From contig NZ_CP064788.1 in assembly GCF_017094525.1 (NCBI RefSeq), positions 1 through 64,000 of the forward strand: DNA of 64,000 bases, given 5' to 3'. Under the pieces are notes generated by a model. It was not told the DNA's origin, searched no databases, and worked only from the letters and a program-made list of their open reading frames with translations. Shown one piece after another: positions 8,185-16,787 of this stretch (position 1 is the stretch's first letter; every line of letters begins with the position of its first letter). Made by a program: the position numbers and the translations under genes. This DNA is from Halapricum desulfuricans (GTDB taxonomy: Archaea; Halobacteriota; Halobacteria; Halobacteriales; Haloarculaceae).

Positions 8185-8658
8185 TCAGTCCTCAGCGCCG
8201 TCCCGAACGGCAACCGCCATCCCGGTCTCGAAATCCAGCATGTCCCCGGCCGGCAGTTCTGCGCGACCGACGGCCAGCAGATCGCCCCTGTGATGGGTCA
8301 CGAGGACCTCGTCGCCGGGCCGCACGTTCGGATCGACCTCGCGGACGAACTTCGCGAAGACGTTCTTGCCGTCGCGAACGAACGGTTCGCTCTCGTCGCC
8401 GACGACGATCCGGTAGTCGGGATGCGGGAGCGATTCGTGCAGTCGACGCCCGCCGGCCAGTCCGAGCGTGAACCGGCCCGTCGTGCTGTAGGTCACGAGC
8501 CGACCGTCCGGCGCGATGATCTGTCGAGGCCGACCGGACGTCGAGCGCGTAATCTCCAGATCGGGGTCGTCGAACAGCGCCGCACCGTCCGGCCCGAACT
8601 GGTAGGTCACGACCCGCGCTAGCGTGTCGAGATCCATTTCGGAGGCGGCCTCTGTCAT
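8185..8658 (-). CDS. PUA domain protein
   Basis: This 157-residue protein ends in a PUA RNA-binding domain: NVFAKFVREVDPNVRPGDEVLVTHHRGDLLAVGRAEL contains the characteristic RPGDEVLV turn. The N-terminal ~70 residues (LARVVTYQFGPDGAALF) match the pre-PUA domain found beside tRNA-modifying transglycosylase domains. Standing alone, it could assist archaeosine formation or another tRNA modification; that role is an inference. The start at 8658 gives MTEAASEMDLDTL. It is convergent with metY. Confidence 0.8.
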   Translation of the reverse strand: MTEAASEMDLDTLARVVTYQFGPDGAALFDDPDLEITRSTSGRPRQIIAPDGRLVTYSTTGRFTLGLAGGRRLHESLPHPDYRIVVGDESEPFVRDGKNVFAKFVREVDPNVRPGDEVLVTHHRGDLLAVGRAELPAGDMLDFETGMAVAVRDGAED

Positions 8659-8765
8659 GCCTCGTGGTCGGACACGGGCGGGCAAACGCCTTTCGACACG
8701 GGGTCGTCCCTGCGGGAATCGCCGCTACGGTTGCGTTTATCTGTCGACTGCCCGAAGCGGGTCGT

Positions 8766-8942
8766 ATGGCAACGGACACCCGAAAACTCGCTGTCGGCGG
8801 TGGCCTGCTTTCCGTCTCCAGCGTCGTGATCATCGCGCTGGGCGTGGCCGACCTCCCGGTCGTCGTCGGGGCCGTCGCCGCGCTCGGCCTGGCGGCAGGT
8901 GCCCTGCTGGTCGGCACGTCCGAGGGCGGTCGTCCAGTCTGA
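8766..8942 (+). CDS. Small two-helix membrane protein
   Basis: This 58-residue frame encodes two hydrophobic helices (about 9-27 and 30-49) separated by a short turn, with a positively charged N-terminus (ATDTRK). It has good haloarchaeal codon bias and a clear ATG. I do not recognise a named function. It lies divergently from the PUA gene and convergently with the NYN gene. Confidence 0.6.
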   Translation: MATDTRKLAVGGGLLSVSSVVIIALGVADLPVVVGAVAALGLAAGALLVGTSEGGRPV

Positions 8943-8954
8943 GAACGACCAACA

Positions 8955-9458
8955 CTAGAGCAGAAACCGGTCGGGATCGGACCCGAGGTCGATGAAGCCG
9001 TCAGCCGCCGCGATGAGATCTTCGGCCGTCGATTCCTCGAACGCGATCACGTCGACTCTGACGCCCTCGTGCTGGAGGTGTCTGCAGAGTCGCGTGAAGT
9101 CGCCGTCGCCGGTACACAGCGCGACGGCGTCGATGTGTTCGGCCAGCGAGACGGCGTCGAGACTCATTCCGACGTCCCAGTCGGCCTTCTTCGAGCCGTC
9201 GCCGAAGGTCCGGATCTCCTTGATCCGGGTCTCGAAGCCGATGTCGACCAAGGCGTCGAAAAACGACTCTTCCTCGGGCGCGTTGGCCTTGATCACGTAG
9301 GCGATCGCCCGCGTGAGCGACCGCCCGTCGACTGCCGCGTCGAGCAACTCCGCGTAGTCGATGTTGCGTTCGTGGAGGCTCCTGGCGGTGTGATAGAGGT
9401 TCTGTGAATCCGCGAGGACCGCGACCCGCTGTGTCCCGTGCGTCTCGCTTCTGGTCAT
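8955..9458 (-). CDS. NYN domain (LabA/DUF88-type) putative ribonuclease
   Basis: This 167-residue protein carries the PIN-like NYN fold. Acidic positions expected for the metal site occur in VLADSQNLYH (about 16), KADWDVGMSLDAV (about 90) and CTGDGDFTRLCRHL (about 116-118). NYN proteins are predicted or shown to cut RNA. The start is taken at 9458, giving MTRSETHG shortly before the first strand. Nothing nearby identifies the substrate. Confidence 0.8.
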   Translation of the reverse strand: MTRSETHGTQRVAVLADSQNLYHTARSLHERNIDYAELLDAAVDGRSLTRAIAYVIKANAPEEESFFDALVDIGFETRIKEIRTFGDGSKKADWDVGMSLDAVSLAEHIDAVALCTGDGDFTRLCRHLQHEGVRVDVIAFEESTAEDLIAAADGFIDLGSDPDRFLL

Positions 9459-9647
9459 CGGGTAGCGTTCCTCGGCCCTCCCTGAAAGCGCTTGTGACTC
9501 CCCCGCGTGACTTGTATCGGCCGTCCACTCACGCACGGCTGTCGAAACACGGGAAACAGAATATGAAAGAATATTTAATAAAAGTCGTTACGAATACGCG
9601 AGTCCATCTCAGGACGAATATCGGACTATGAAGCGCTGAAAATCTAC

Positions 9648-9707
9648 AACTACGGCAGTTGTTGCGGATCTTTGGACTGGATCTGAACTACAACAACGAC
9701 GGTAGTT
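9648..9707. promoter_or_regulatory. Imperfect inverted repeat, candidate operator
   Basis: AACTACGGCAGTTGTTG at 9648-9664 is mirrored by CAACAACGACGGTAGTT at 9691-9707 with one mismatch and one shift. The outer AACTAC/GTAGTT cores recur. The pair lies just upstream of a TATA-like sequence at about 9716-9730 and ahead of a TrmB-type regulator gene, so it is a plausible regulator-binding site, possibly autoregulatory. Confidence 0.5.
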
Positions 9708-9714
9708 AAGAAAA

Positions 9715-9730
9715 TTGATAAGTCTTATAC
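9715..9730 (+). promoter_or_regulatory. TATA-like promoter element
   Basis: TTGATAAGTCTTATAC lies about 26-35 nt before the ATG at 9756, the spacing of a haloarchaeal leaderless promoter. It abuts the inverted repeat at 9648-9707. Confidence 0.45.
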
Positions 9731-9755
9731 GTGGTCGCAGCCAACGTAGAAGTGT

Positions 9756-9857
9756 ATGATAGCCCAAAAGACAACCGTTGCTGACGAGGAACAGTCCACC
9801 CGGAACGACGCCCCTTCTATCGAAGTGTGGCTGATGGCGGTCACCACCGGCGTGTGA
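9756..9857 (+). CDS. Short frame upstream of the TrmB gene (possible gene fragment)
   Basis: A 33-codon frame (MIAQKTTVADEEQ... ending VWLMAVTTGV) starts one TATA-spacing after the promoter. Its hydrophobic end resembles the start of a membrane protein cut short, for example a transporter permease of the kind TrmB proteins control. It could also be a genuine small protein. There is no shadowing gene on the other strand. Confidence 0.35.
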   Translation: MIAQKTTVADEEQSTRNDAPSIEVWLMAVTTGV

Positions 9858-9896
9858 CGACCAAACTGTTTTGCTGACGGACGTTTTCGGCCCTGT

Positions 9897-10967
9897 ATGG
9901 ACAGCGAGCGACTGGTTTCGGTCCTCAAGAGCGGCGGGCTCTCGCGCTATCAGGCCCAGGCGTACGTCGCGTTGCTCGAACTCGGGACCGCCTCGGCCGG
10001 CGACCTGGCGGACGCCAGCGGCGTTCCCCAGCCCCGGATCTACGACGTCTTGCGGGATCTCGAGGCCGACGGGTACGTCGAGACGTACGAGGGCGAGACC
10101 CTTCAGGCTCGGATCCACGATCCGGCGGCGCTCGTCTCGGATCTGAGCACCCGGATCGCCCAGTTCCAGTCGGCCACCGACGAGATCGAACACCGCTGGA
10201 CGGAGCCGGAACCGACCGGCCAGGAGGCGGCGATCGTCGCGCAGTTCGAGACGGTGCTCACGCGAACGATCGAGTTCATCGAGGACGCCAACAACTACGT
10301 CCAGCTGTCGGTTACACCGGGGCAGATCGAACAGCTCGAGCCGACGCTGCGAGCGGCTCACGAGGACGGCATCTACGTCCAGCTCGCGATCCACTCGTTC
10401 GGCGAGGACGAGTTGCCCGACGAGGAATACCTCGCCGGGATCTGTACCGAGGCACGCGTCCGTGAGCGACCGGCGGCGTTTCTGGCACTGATCGACCAGC
10501 AACAGGTCGGGTATGCGCTCCACGTCGATTCCCCCAGCGAGTACGGCATGCTCATCGACGATCGGGGGCTCGCCTACGTCTTCTCGTGGTTCTTCTCGAC
10601 GATGCTGTGGGAGCTGTGGGACACCCACTACGACGGCCGCTCGAGCGACCCTCCGATACGCTACTTCGAGATCAGGCGAGCGATCCCCGAGATCGAAGCG
10701 TTGCTCGAGGAGGGCGCGACCGTCCACGTCCGGATTACTGGCCAGTGGGTCGACAGCCGCCGTCCCTGCCAGCTCGTCGGCACTGTCACCGAGGTCTCCT
10801 ACGAGGGGGAGCACCTCGACGAGGGACCGACCACACTCAGGGACCTCGTCGGCCGGGCCAGCCTCGTCGTCGAGACCGACGGTGGCACGTTCTCCGTCGG
10901 TGGCATCGGCACGCATCTGGAGGACGTCGAGACCGACCAGATTGTCGTCGAGGAGATCGAACCCTAG
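9897..10967 (+). CDS. TrmB-family sugar-responsive transcriptional regulator
   Basis: This 356-residue protein has an N-terminal winged helix (LSRYQAQAYVALLELGTASAGDLADASG, recognition helix VPQPRIYDVLRDLEADGYV) followed by a long linker helix and a C-terminal TrmB effector domain with PLD-like fold (ATVHVRITGQWV, GGTFSVGGIGTHLEDVE). TrmB proteins bind sugars and control transport and central carbon genes. The candidate operator at 9648-9707 lies upstream. The stop codon overlaps the convergent aminopeptidase gene by 4 bp. Sugar specificity cannot be read from the sequence. Confidence 0.88.
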   Translation: MDSERLVSVLKSGGLSRYQAQAYVALLELGTASAGDLADASGVPQPRIYDVLRDLEADGYVETYEGETLQARIHDPAALVSDLSTRIAQFQSATDEIEHRWTEPEPTGQEAAIVAQFETVLTRTIEFIEDANNYVQLSVTPGQIEQLEPTLRAAHEDGIYVQLAIHSFGEDELPDEEYLAGICTEARVRERPAAFLALIDQQQVGYALHVDSPSEYGMLIDDRGLAYVFSWFFSTMLWELWDTHYDGRSSDPPIRYFEIRRAIPEIEALLEEGATVHVRITGQWVDSRRPCQLVGTVTEVSYEGEHLDEGPTTLRDLVGRASLVVETDGGTFSVGGIGTHLEDVETDQIVVEEIEP

Positions 10968-11914
10968 GGGGTCGGCAGCGACACGTCCTCGCCGTCGGCG
11001 TAGACCGTCGGTTCGCGGACGATCCCGTCGAGATGCAGCGGCGCTTCGGTGTCGCCGCCGATCGAGGCGTCGTCGCCGATCGCGAAGTGGACCGTCCCGC
11101 CCGCCTTCTCGTCGAGCAGGACCGACCCGACCAGCTGCTCGACGGCGACGTTCGTCCCGATCCCCAGCTCGGCGAGGTTGTAGGCCGCGTCGCCGACCTC
11201 CTCGGCCCCTTCCTCGACCTGCTCGCGGATCGCGTCGTCCTCGATGGCGGTGACCTGCCCGTCTTCGACCTCGAAGGCGACCGTCTGTCCGCCTTCGAGT
11301 AGCCCGTGGGGTCGCATCGTCCCGTCGACGACGACTCGACCGTTCGCGGTCGCGGGACTGACGAACACTTCGCCGGCGGGTAGGTTCGAGAACGAACCCG
11401 GCTCGTGGACGATCCCGGTGTCCTCCTGCCACTCTCGGTCACCGGGCTCGAGCGTGATGTCCGTCCCCGACGGCGCGGTCACCCGGATCTCCGTCGCGTT
11501 TCCGACCGCCGCGAGGACGCGATTGCAGTGTTCTCGGATCGATTCGTAATCGGCGTCGAGCCCGCGCGTGAACACGTCCTCGGTGATTCCCGGGAGCGTC
11601 GCCGCACGCGCACCGCCGTCGGTGGCAGCCGAGCGCGCCCGGGTGTGGCTGAGGCTCTTTGTCGTCGGTGCGAGCAGTACGTCCGGTTCGCGCATGGCCG
11701 CTGCGACCGTCGCCGGGGGCTCCTCGCCGTGCTGGTCGCCCGGCGGATACCGGACGATCGTCGTGTCACCGGTAATCTCGCTCGCGACGTCGTACAGCAC
11801 TTTGCCGATCTTCCAGCGCTTGTCGTCGGTAATGATCGCACAGGACTCGCCCGATTGCAGTCCCATGCACTGGTTCAGCGCCGTCTCGGCCGCGACGCGC
11901 AAGTCGTCAGTCAT
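10964..11914 (-). CDS. M29-like aminopeptidase
   Basis: This 316-residue protein resembles the thermophilic-aminopeptidase (M29) family: an N-terminal substrate domain (PDVLLAPTTKSLSHTRAR) followed by EIRVTAPSGTDITLEP, LPAGEVFVSP and a C-terminal metal-site half with ELGIGTN, GTVHFAIGD and PLHLDGIV. These proteins are metal-dependent aminopeptidases, though substrates of haloarchaeal members are unproven. The ATG at 11914 is followed by MTDDLRVAAETALNQCMGL, the usual start. It is convergent with the TrmB gene. Confidence 0.8.
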   Translation of the reverse strand: MTDDLRVAAETALNQCMGLQSGESCAIITDDKRWKIGKVLYDVASEITGDTTIVRYPPGDQHGEEPPATVAAAMREPDVLLAPTTKSLSHTRARSAATDGGARAATLPGITEDVFTRGLDADYESIREHCNRVLAAVGNATEIRVTAPSGTDITLEPGDREWQEDTGIVHEPGSFSNLPAGEVFVSPATANGRVVVDGTMRPHGLLEGGQTVAFEVEDGQVTAIEDDAIREQVEEGAEEVGDAAYNLAELGIGTNVAVEQLVGSVLLDEKAGGTVHFAIGDDASIGGDTEAPLHLDGIVREPTVYADGEDVSLPTP

Positions 11915-12018
11915 GCACCGGCCTGCGGGCGGGACGGGGTTAGGCGTTTCTCTTACTGTACGTCCGTTCCGACTCGACCGTGCGACAGCGTGGTCATACT
12001 GGCAACTCGGTACAACGG

Positions 12019-12510
12019 TCACTCGAGGTCGTGGAACTCGACGTCACCGGTCTCGGTGTCGAGGACGACCGCCGCCGGCGCTCCGGGCGCGTCGGGGATC
12101 GGGATCCCGCCGGGATTGAGATGGACCGTCTCTCCGCGTCGTTCGTGGACCCGTTCGTGGGTGTGACCCCGGCAGACGTAGTCGTAGTTGTCGCTCTCGA
12201 GCAAGGCGTCGACGATCGGCTCGCTCGTGCCGTGATAGACGGCGAACTCCGCCCCATCAAGTGTCAGTTCTCCGAACTCTCGAAAGTAGGTGCCGAACCC
12301 TTCGACAGCGTTCTCGAGCCCCCACTCGCCGTCGTTGTTCCCTCGCACGGCGTAGAACTCGAAGTCCGACTCGAAGGCCGACGCCGAGAACGGGGCGACG
12401 ATGTCGCCGCAGTGGATCACCGCGTCGACGCCCTCCCGGTTGAACGTATCGACCGCCTGCTCGACGATGCTCCCGTTGTCGTGGGTATCCGAGACGATTC
12501 CGATCTCCAT
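12019..12510 (-). CDS. YfcE-type metallophosphoesterase
   Basis: This 163-residue calcineurin-like phosphoesterase shows SDTHDN (about 7-12), HCGDIV (about 34), RGNNDG (about 56), YHGTSE (about 93) and RGHTHE (about 114), a complete binuclear metal site. Members of the MJ0936/YfcE group hydrolyse phosphodiesters; the physiological substrate is unknown. It sits at full family length with the ATG at 12510 and just upstream of TnpB element 2. Confidence 0.9.
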   Translation of the reverse strand: MEIGIVSDTHDNGSIVEQAVDTFNREGVDAVIHCGDIVAPFSASAFESDFEFYAVRGNNDGEWGLENAVEGFGTYFREFGELTLDGAEFAVYHGTSEPIVDALLESDNYDYVCRGHTHERVHERRGETVHLNPGGIPIPDAPGAPAAVVLDTETGDVEFHDLE

Positions 12511-12623
12511 GCCGGGGCGGTTTGATCCCCAGCAGGAAAAAGACGCGTTTCGTTCTCAGGGGGTTATGTAACAGTTACAAAATCCGGCAGCAAACAGCAG
12601 CACTCAGCAGCAAATCGAGAAGC

Positions 12624-12665
12624 TACCCCAAACCTTTAAATGTATATTTAATCTACATTGGGGTA
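12624..12665. promoter_or_regulatory. Inverted-repeat promoter of element 2
   Basis: TACCCCAA (12624-12631) and TTGGGGTA (12658-12665) form an exact inverted repeat around an AT-rich TATA region (CTTTAAATGTATATTTAAT). The right arm touches the ATG of the small gene. This looks like a promoter with an operator that a small element-encoded protein could use for self-repression. Confidence 0.5.
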
Positions 12666-12802
12666 TGGCCGAGTTCACATTCCAAGGCGAGGAAGCAATC
12701 ACGAAGGATGTAACCAAAACAGGAACGGGCGCACACGTCTTTGTTCCGAAAGAATGGCTTGGTGAAGAAGTCGCCGTCATCCGACTATCCCAAGACGACT
12801 GA
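12665..12802 (+). CDS. DUF2080-like transposon-associated protein
   Basis: This 45-residue protein (MAEFTFQGEEAITKDVTK..., VFVPKEWLGEEVAVIRL) has the SpoVT/AbrB-like strand pattern and length of the DUF2080 proteins that regularly precede tnpB in haloarchaeal elements. It is probably a DNA-binding regulator of the element. It ends 10 bp before the likely tnpB start. Confidence 0.75.
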   Translation: MAEFTFQGEEAITKDVTKTGTGAHVFVPKEWLGEEVAVIRLSQDD

Positions 12803-12812
12803 TACTACATAC

Positions 12813-14540
12813 ATGTCCTCTACACACCTCTCCCTCCCAGTCCGCCTGCCAGACGAGGAGCGAGAGCGATACAACCGACTCGCCACGCTCACCACGCAAA
12901 CAGCAAACACGCTGATCGAGCAGTACTGGACGCCAGACCATCTCACCGAGATTACTGAATCCTCGTATCAAGCGTGGAAATACTTTGACGAGCAAGAAGC
13001 GTTCGCAGCGTTTGACATCTATCTCCCCAGTCGATACAAACGCTGTCTGTTACAGAAAGTCGGAGAAACACTCCGCAGTCACGCTGACAAACGAGAAGCC
13101 TTTCAAACAGTCAAACCGCTGCTTCCCGACCACAAGATTCGACGCATCCACACGCGACGAATCAAAGAGCGGCTCTGGGAGTCGGACGAATACCTGTCTT
13201 CGGGCTACGTGGATGCACTAATCAACCAGTTGAACGCTTACTACGACGTTCATGGCGAATATCCAGACACGTACTTTGCCTTCCAAGACTGCCCAGAATA
13301 CTCCTCTGGCGTGTTACCGTATTCAGCAGATGACGGCCCGACCAGCGGACAAGCAGTCAAATACCAGTACGACGAATCCACGCAACAACTCACTGTCGAA
13401 CTCAAAACCCCTGATACACTTGAAGCCGACACATGGGGCGACTGGACATGGACAGAATACACCTTAGATGGCTACGACGCCTTTCACGAACTCGTCGACA
13501 ACGGCAGTCTCTCCGCTCCATCATTCCAACCTAACACGTCGAAGAGAGGAGATGACTACTACGAGTTATCCTTTCCTGTCGAAGTCGAACATAGAGACAC
13601 TCCTGACGATGTTGAAACCGTATTGGCGATTGATGGCGGTCTTCGGAAAGATGCAACCGCTGTCGTCGTAGACAACGAAGGAGAACAACTCTCCACCCCG
13701 TATTTCATCCAGAATACGGAACGAGAGAGGATGCGGAATCTGAATCGGGAGCGCAATCAACTCAACTCGAAACTCGCTCATCTACGCCGACAGGGACGCG
13801 ACCATACAGACACGTTCAAACACGTGCAATCGGAGTACGAGCGAGTGAACAACAAGCTTCGGCACAAGCGCGAGCAACTTGTCCACGACGTATCCAACCA
13901 AATTCTCGCACTCGCCGTAGTGTACGACGTGGACGCTATCGTCCACGAAGACCTGCGTTCACTCTCACCACCACGGGGTGAAGGACAGCTCTCATGGGAA
14001 CTGTCATCATGGGCACGTCGAGAGATTATCGAGAGCATCAAATACCGCGCCGATATTGCGGGTATTCACGTTGAGAGAGTGTCTGCAGGAAACACGAGTC
14101 GGTCGTGTCCTCGCTGTGGCTCGACAGGACATACAACGAAATCGCCTGACCACGACTACGAGGTCTGGCACGGCGGTCACTTCCGTTGCGACAACTCGCG
14201 GTGTGGCTTTCAGGCTGACCGTGACTACGTTGGCGCTGTCAACGTGGCCCGCGTGTTTTACGCGGAGTCGGACTCGCTAGACTCGAATTTCACGTCTTCC
14301 TATACGGGAGATTCTGAAATCGAGCTAGCTGGCCGTTCCGCTGGCTCGCGTCCCGCGTTCGGCAACGCCCCCGTAGCGTATACTGGACAGTCGAGAGTGA
14401 CTGCTGGTGGCGGGTCGGCGTTTATCGCGCCCGCTGTCACTCCGATAGGGACGAAAAACAATGGCAGCAAAAGTTCTGTGTCAAGCCCAGCGACACACAG
14501 TTACTCTCGCTTCGTGCGAGATACTGCTGTTTGCTGCTGA
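12813..14540 (+). CDS. tnpB: TnpB family RNA-guided nuclease (element 2)
   Basis: This 575-residue TnpB is longer than usual through an extended N-terminal half. RuvC residues are intact: Asp in LAIDGGLRK (about 271), Glu in IVHEDLRSL (about 379) and Asp in QADRDYVGAVN (about 471). The zinc ribbon reads CPRCGSTGH ... CDNSRCGF. The ATG at 12813 follows the DUF2080-like gene. The reading frame ends inside the right inverted repeat, so the extreme C-terminus is probably shaped by the element end and not by protein function. Confidence 0.88.
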   Translation: MSSTHLSLPVRLPDEERERYNRLATLTTQTANTLIEQYWTPDHLTEITESSYQAWKYFDEQEAFAAFDIYLPSRYKRCLLQKVGETLRSHADKREAFQTVKPLLPDHKIRRIHTRRIKERLWESDEYLSSGYVDALINQLNAYYDVHGEYPDTYFAFQDCPEYSSGVLPYSADDGPTSGQAVKYQYDESTQQLTVELKTPDTLEADTWGDWTWTEYTLDGYDAFHELVDNGSLSAPSFQPNTSKRGDDYYELSFPVEVEHRDTPDDVETVLAIDGGLRKDATAVVVDNEGEQLSTPYFIQNTERERMRNLNRERNQLNSKLAHLRRQGRDHTDTFKHVQSEYERVNNKLRHKREQLVHDVSNQILALAVVYDVDAIVHEDLRSLSPPRGEGQLSWELSSWARREIIESIKYRADIAGIHVERVSAGNTSRSCPRCGSTGHTTKSPDHDYEVWHGGHFRCDNSRCGFQADRDYVGAVNVARVFYAESDSLDSNFTSSYTGDSEIELAGRSAGSRPAFGNAPVAYTGQSRVTAGGGSAFIAPAVTPIGTKNNGSKSSVSSPATHSYSRFVRDTAVCC

Positions 14541-14675
14541 AAATTGGAACGGTATGTTCTCACACGGGTTTTGCGATGAAACCGACTGAGGATCGGCTCT
14601 GTGAACTATAACGGTGTATGCAGTGCTGGATCGGGCATCGGAGGGGCTAAACGACCGCTCCGTGAACGTCAGCGT

Positions 14676-16376
14676 ATGACGACGCTGCAACCCGATGGGA
14701 CGATCGCGTACTTCAGCATGGAGTACGGGCTGGAGAACGGCATGAACACCTACAACGGCGGGCTCGGCATCCTCGCGGGCGACGTGGTCCGCGGTTTCGC
14801 CGATCTGGACGTCGATGCGGTCGGGCTCACGCTGCTCAACGACCGCGGGCTGGGACACCAGTACATCGACGAGTACGGCACCCAGCACATCGAACCGGCA
14901 CCGTGGCCGGTCGAGGAGTTCTGCGAGCCGCTCGATGCGACTGTCGAGATGACGATCGGCGACGAAACGGTCACGATCGGTGCGTGGCGTTACGACGTCG
15001 AGTCCGAACACGGCGGGACCGTTCCGGTCATCATGCTGGATACCGACCGCGAGGAGAATCCCCACTGGATCCGGGAACTGACACGCCGCGTCTACGCCCC
15101 CGGGAAAGACGATCGCTTCAAACTCGCCGTCTATCTCGTCCTGGGCATCGGCGGCGTCCGCATGCTCGACGAACTGGGCTACGATGTCTCGACGTACCAC
15201 ATGAACGAGGGCCACGCGAGCTTCCTCACGCTGGAGCTGCTCTCCCGCAACGACCTCGACGCCGACGCGGTCCGCGAGCAGTGTGTGTTCACGACCCACA
15301 CGCCCGTCGCGGCCGCCCACGACGAGTACCCCATCGAGCTGCTCAACGAGTTGCTCGATGACGAGCTGATCTCGATGTACACTGTCCGCCAGTACAGTCC
15401 ACGCGGCAAGATCCACACGACGCGGCTCGCTCTCAATCTCTCGCGGTACGTCAACGGGGTTGCCAAGCGTCATCAGGAAGTCTCCCGGGAGATGTTCCCC
15501 GAGCACGCCGAGAAGATCGACGCCATCACCAACGGCGCACACGTCCCGACGTGGGTCGGCGACGAGATGGCCGAGGTCTTCGACGAGCACATGCGCAACT
15601 GGCGGCGTTTCCCGACGAAACTCCAGCACGCCACGCTCATCGACGATCAGCCCCTCTGGGAGGCCCATCAGGCCCAGAAGCGCGACCTCATCGACTACGT
15701 CGAGGACCGACAGGGCGTCGAACTCGACGAGGACGTGCTGACGCTCGGGTTCGCCCGCCGCGCAGTGCCCTACAAGCGCGCACCGCTGCTGTTCGAGGAC
15801 GTCGATCGCCTTCGCGAGGTCATCGCCCGCTCGGGCGACGTGCAGGTCGTCTACGCCGGCAAGGCCTTCCCCGGAGACCCGCGCGGCCGGGAGATCATCG
15901 AGCAGATCTACGGCTACGCCGACGAACTCGAGGACGAAATCACGATCACGTACCTCGAGAACTACGACATGGAGATGGGGCTGGCGCTTACCTCCGGGGT
16001 CGACGTCTGGCTGAACAACCCCCGGCGACCGCGAGAGGCCTCGGGCACCTCGGGCATGAAGGCCGCGTTCAACGGCGTCCCGCAGTTCTCGACCATCGAC
16101 GGCTGGTGGGTCGAAGGCCACATCGAGGGCGAGACCGGCTGGTCGATCGGCCCCGAACCTCACAGTCCGCGCGAGGAGCGCATGACCGACGCCAAGGAGA
16201 CGCTCGTCGACTCGACCGCGCTGTACGACACACTCGAAAACGACGTGTTGCCGACCTACTACGACGACCGCGAGAAGTGGGTCGACATCATGCGAAACGC
16301 AATCGCGTTCAACGGCTCGCGCTACCACGCTCGCCGGATGATGGAAGAGTATCTGGCCGACGCCTACGACGCCTGA
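14676..16376 (+). CDS. glgP: Alpha-glucan (glycogen/maltodextrin) phosphorylase, GT35
   Basis: This 566-residue enzyme would release glucose 1-phosphate from alpha-1,4-glucans. The PLP-lysine motif EASGTSGMKAAFNG lies near residues 452-465, and YHMNEGHASF, FTTHTPVAAAH, ITNGAHVPTW and RRAVPYKRA are typical of the short archaeal/bacterial GT35 branch (N-terminally shorter than the ~850-residue animal type). A TATA-like AACTATAACGG lies about 65 nt upstream of the ATG. It implies a storage or scavenged glucan. Confidence 0.9.
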   Translation: MTTLQPDGTIAYFSMEYGLENGMNTYNGGLGILAGDVVRGFADLDVDAVGLTLLNDRGLGHQYIDEYGTQHIEPAPWPVEEFCEPLDATVEMTIGDETVTIGAWRYDVESEHGGTVPVIMLDTDREENPHWIRELTRRVYAPGKDDRFKLAVYLVLGIGGVRMLDELGYDVSTYHMNEGHASFLTLELLSRNDLDADAVREQCVFTTHTPVAAAHDEYPIELLNELLDDELISMYTVRQYSPRGKIHTTRLALNLSRYVNGVAKRHQEVSREMFPEHAEKIDAITNGAHVPTWVGDEMAEVFDEHMRNWRRFPTKLQHATLIDDQPLWEAHQAQKRDLIDYVEDRQGVELDEDVLTLGFARRAVPYKRAPLLFEDVDRLREVIARSGDVQVVYAGKAFPGDPRGREIIEQIYGYADELEDEITITYLENYDMEMGLALTSGVDVWLNNPRRPREASGTSGMKAAFNGVPQFSTIDGWWVEGHIEGETGWSIGPEPHSPREERMTDAKETLVDSTALYDTLENDVLPTYYDDREKWVDIMRNAIAFNGSRYHARRMMEEYLADAYDA

Positions 16377-16383
16377 TATCGAT

Positions 16384-16713
16384 TCACCCGCTGTAAGTGC
16401 GGATACGATCGATACGTCCGTCGTCGAACCGCAACACGTCGACGAACGCCGTGATCTGCTCCCCATCGGCGGCGAGCAGTCGCCCATCCACGGCCAGCCC
16501 CGCGTCCCTCTCGTAGATCGCGTCGATCGGGTGGGCCGTGTCGGTCCGGGGCCGCTCGTCTCGCATGAACGTGATGAACCGGTCGCGCCCGTCGAGCGTC
16601 ATGTCGGGCCGTCGATGGACGAACGTCGACGTCAACACCGATCGTAACGTCTCGTAGTCGTGGTCATCCAGCGACTGATAGTACGTCCGGGCCGTCACGA
16701 CGCGGTCGTCCAT
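16384..16713 (-). CDS. SnoaL-like (NTF2-fold) protein
   Basis: This 109-residue protein has the NTF2/SnoaL pattern: helical start (TARTYYQSLDDHDYETLRSVL), then strands FVHRRPDMTLDGRDRFITFM and a C-terminal sheet ending FVDVLRFDDGRIDRIRTYSG. Such proteins are small-molecule isomerases, hydrolases or polyketide accessory enzymes; no specific role is inferable. The ATG at 16713 gives the canonical family length. It is convergent with glgP, 7 bp apart. Confidence 0.75.
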   Translation of the reverse strand: MDDRVVTARTYYQSLDDHDYETLRSVLTSTFVHRRPDMTLDGRDRFITFMRDERPRTDTAHPIDAIYERDAGLAVDGRLLAADGEQITAFVDVLRFDDGRIDRIRTYSG

Positions 16714-16787
16714 ACTGGTGGTGGGAACCCGAGCCACTAGAAGCCGTCGCCGTTCGCTCCCGGGGCGATCCGTCCGCGAAGCCCTCA

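Larger units (their letters stand above)
12588..14539 (+). mobile_element. TnpB element 2 (IS1341-type with DUF2080-like gene)
   Basis: A 13-bp inverted repeat CAGCAAACAGCAG (12588-12600) is matched by its complement at 14524-14536 and brackets a small DUF2080-like gene and tnpB. The left end has extra CAGCAGCAAA repeats. There is no TnpA. A preceding TGTAACAGTTACA palindrome at about 12567-12579 may belong to the end. It separates the phosphoesterase and glycogen phosphorylase genes without breaking either. Confidence 0.7.

Noticed and set aside
14481-16487. Minus-strand frame of 668 codons antisense to glgP
   Set aside because: Glycogen phosphorylase motifs on the plus strand are unambiguous; the antisense frame is a G+C artefact.
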